Positions 5,161 through 5,850 of a DNA stretch of 5,850 bases are shown here, piece after piece. Made by a program: the position numbers and the translations under genes. Position 1 is the stretch's first letter; each line of letters starts with the position of its first letter. The notes under the pieces were generated by a model, which saw only the letters and a list, made by a program, of their open reading frames with translations, ran no database searches and had not been told where the DNA came from. Where the stretch lies: positions 1 to 5,850 of the forward strand of contig JAAZIY010000172.1 of NCBI GenBank assembly GCA_012800625.1, read 5' to 3'. The stretch comes from Lentisphaerota bacterium (lineage in GTDB: Bacteria; Verrucomicrobiota; Lentisphaeria; Oligosphaerales; Oligosphaeraceae).

Positions 5161-5850
5161 ATCAGAACCTCGATATTTCCTTGTTGTTGACTTTCTATGC
5201 CGCCAATCAGCAGGCGCATAAGCTCTTCGGTTTCACTGAATGGGTAGGGCCTAACACCGCTTTGTAAAAAATTTATGAAATCGAGCAGTTGGTCGCGAAA
5301 GGCCTGATAGGTGTCGCTAAAAAGTATTTCTTTGTGGCCATGAGTGCCGCCCAGGCAAATTGCGCCGCCATAATGCAGGTCTTCGATACAGGCTATGCTG
5401 ACCAGGCAGCCGCTGCGATGTTTGAGCAGCAGCACTCGGGCCTCAGCCTCTCCCAGGCTTTGAATCGAGACGAAGCCGGGGCCTAGGATGGGATAGACGG
5501 CCTCTAGTGCATGTATGCCGTAGGTCTCCCACTGTTTTGCCATGGGCGCAAAGATATGGCGCAGCTGCCCTAGTTCCGAACAGCAGCCATGATAAGGGCG
5601 CAGCTCCTTGCAGTAGCGCAGCGAACTGGAAGACATAATGGCTAGTCCCTGCTTTAGCCAGCCGCTGAAAACCTGCAGATCGGCTTGTCTGTCGCAGAGC
5701 GGCTTGTCGATAAAAATCGGCAGTCCGGCTTCGACAAAGGGCCTGGCGCGTTCCACGTGTTCAGCGCCTATGTCAGTGGCGATAATCAGCGCGTCAATCT
5801 GTCCGAGCATTTCCTCGGGCTTCTCAACCACATTTGGGATAAGGGCGCAC
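5157..5850 (-). CDS. Gfo/Idh/MocA family oxidoreductase (5' partial)
   Basis: The frame is open to the window edge (C-A-L-I-P-N-V-V-E-K-P...), so the N-terminus with the GxGxxG Rossmann motif lies outside; the GTG at 5831 is only an internal codon. About 231 residues are seen of the usual 300-350. The visible part contains DALIIATDIGAEHVERARPF, the core IFIDKPL motif (the family's (E/D)KP, binding NAD(P) and substrate), then the alpha/beta C-terminal domain with YGIHALE, whose His is the usual catalytic-site position. The family oxidises or reduces sugars and nucleotide sugars with tightly bound NAD(P). Its stop (TGA at 5157-5159) overlaps the ATG of the dehydrogenase gene, showing a three-gene operon. 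The substrate cannot be told; a UDP-sugar or nonulosonate precursor is plausible given the neighbours. Confidence 0.85.
   Translation of the reverse strand, partial: CALIPNVVEKPEEMLGQIDALIIATDIGAEHVERARPFVEAGLPIFIDKPLCDRQADLQVFSGWLKQGLAIMSSSSLRYCKELRPYHGCCSELGQLRHIFAPMAKQWETYGIHALEAVYPILGPGFVSIQSLGEAEARVLLLKHRSGCLVSIACIEDLHYGGAICLGGTHGHKEILFSDTYQAFRDQLLDFINFLQSGVRPYPFSETEELMRLLIGGIESQQQGNIEVLI

Overview
The window comes from a bacterium with a moderately GC-rich genome. It mixes sugar-related housekeeping or accessory genes with a repeat-rich, probably transferred segment. There is no rRNA, tRNA or phylogenetic marker gene, so the lineage cannot be fixed. The style of the first protein (a large unassigned glycoside-hydrolase-like protein with a C-terminal beta-sandwich-like module) and the dense small-palindrome spacer recall Lentisphaerota/PVC or Cloacimonadota-type environmental genomes, but this is a weak inference.

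Layout. (1) Positions 1-1566, + strand: the 3' part of a large protein that looks like a carbohydrate-active enzyme of unassigned family. (2) Positions 1567-2189: a spacer without a credible gene. It holds a 508-bp element (1582-2089) with 41-bp imperfect terminal inverted repeats (38/41 identical), packed with small hairpins whose loops are mostly TAC/GTA. (3) Positions 2190-3329, + strand: an ABC/SMC-type AAA ATPase (AAA_21-like). Its stop overlaps the start of a second gene (3322-3405) resembling the N-terminus of a DUF4276/TOPRIM-like protein, which is cut after about 23 native codons. (4) Positions 3392-3513: the cause of that break, a two-level tandem array (10-bp units, then 22-bp units) made of the same sequence as the outer tip of the element's terminal repeat. 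(5) Positions 3524-5850, - strand: three tightly overlapping genes (ATGA overlaps), read right to left: a Gfo/Idh/MocA-type oxidoreductase (cut by the window edge), a PtmA-like short-chain dehydrogenase and an aldo/keto reductase. These look like part of a surface-polysaccharide or glycan-modification operon.

How they fit together. The glycoside-hydrolase-like gene and the minus-strand sugar operon point toward each other. The whole 1.9-kb space between their stop codons is filled by the terminal-repeat element, the ATPase gene with its broken partner, and the repeat array. The left end (about 1578) and the array (to about 3509) carry the terminal motif in opposite orientation, so the ATPase module can be read as cargo between copies of one repeat family. 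The ATPase plus DUF4276-like pair has the layout of two-gene ATPase/TOPRIM modules, some of which act in phage defence. Here the effector-like partner has been lost. The most notable signals are the shared sequence between the inverted repeats and the tandem array, and the gene broken at that array.
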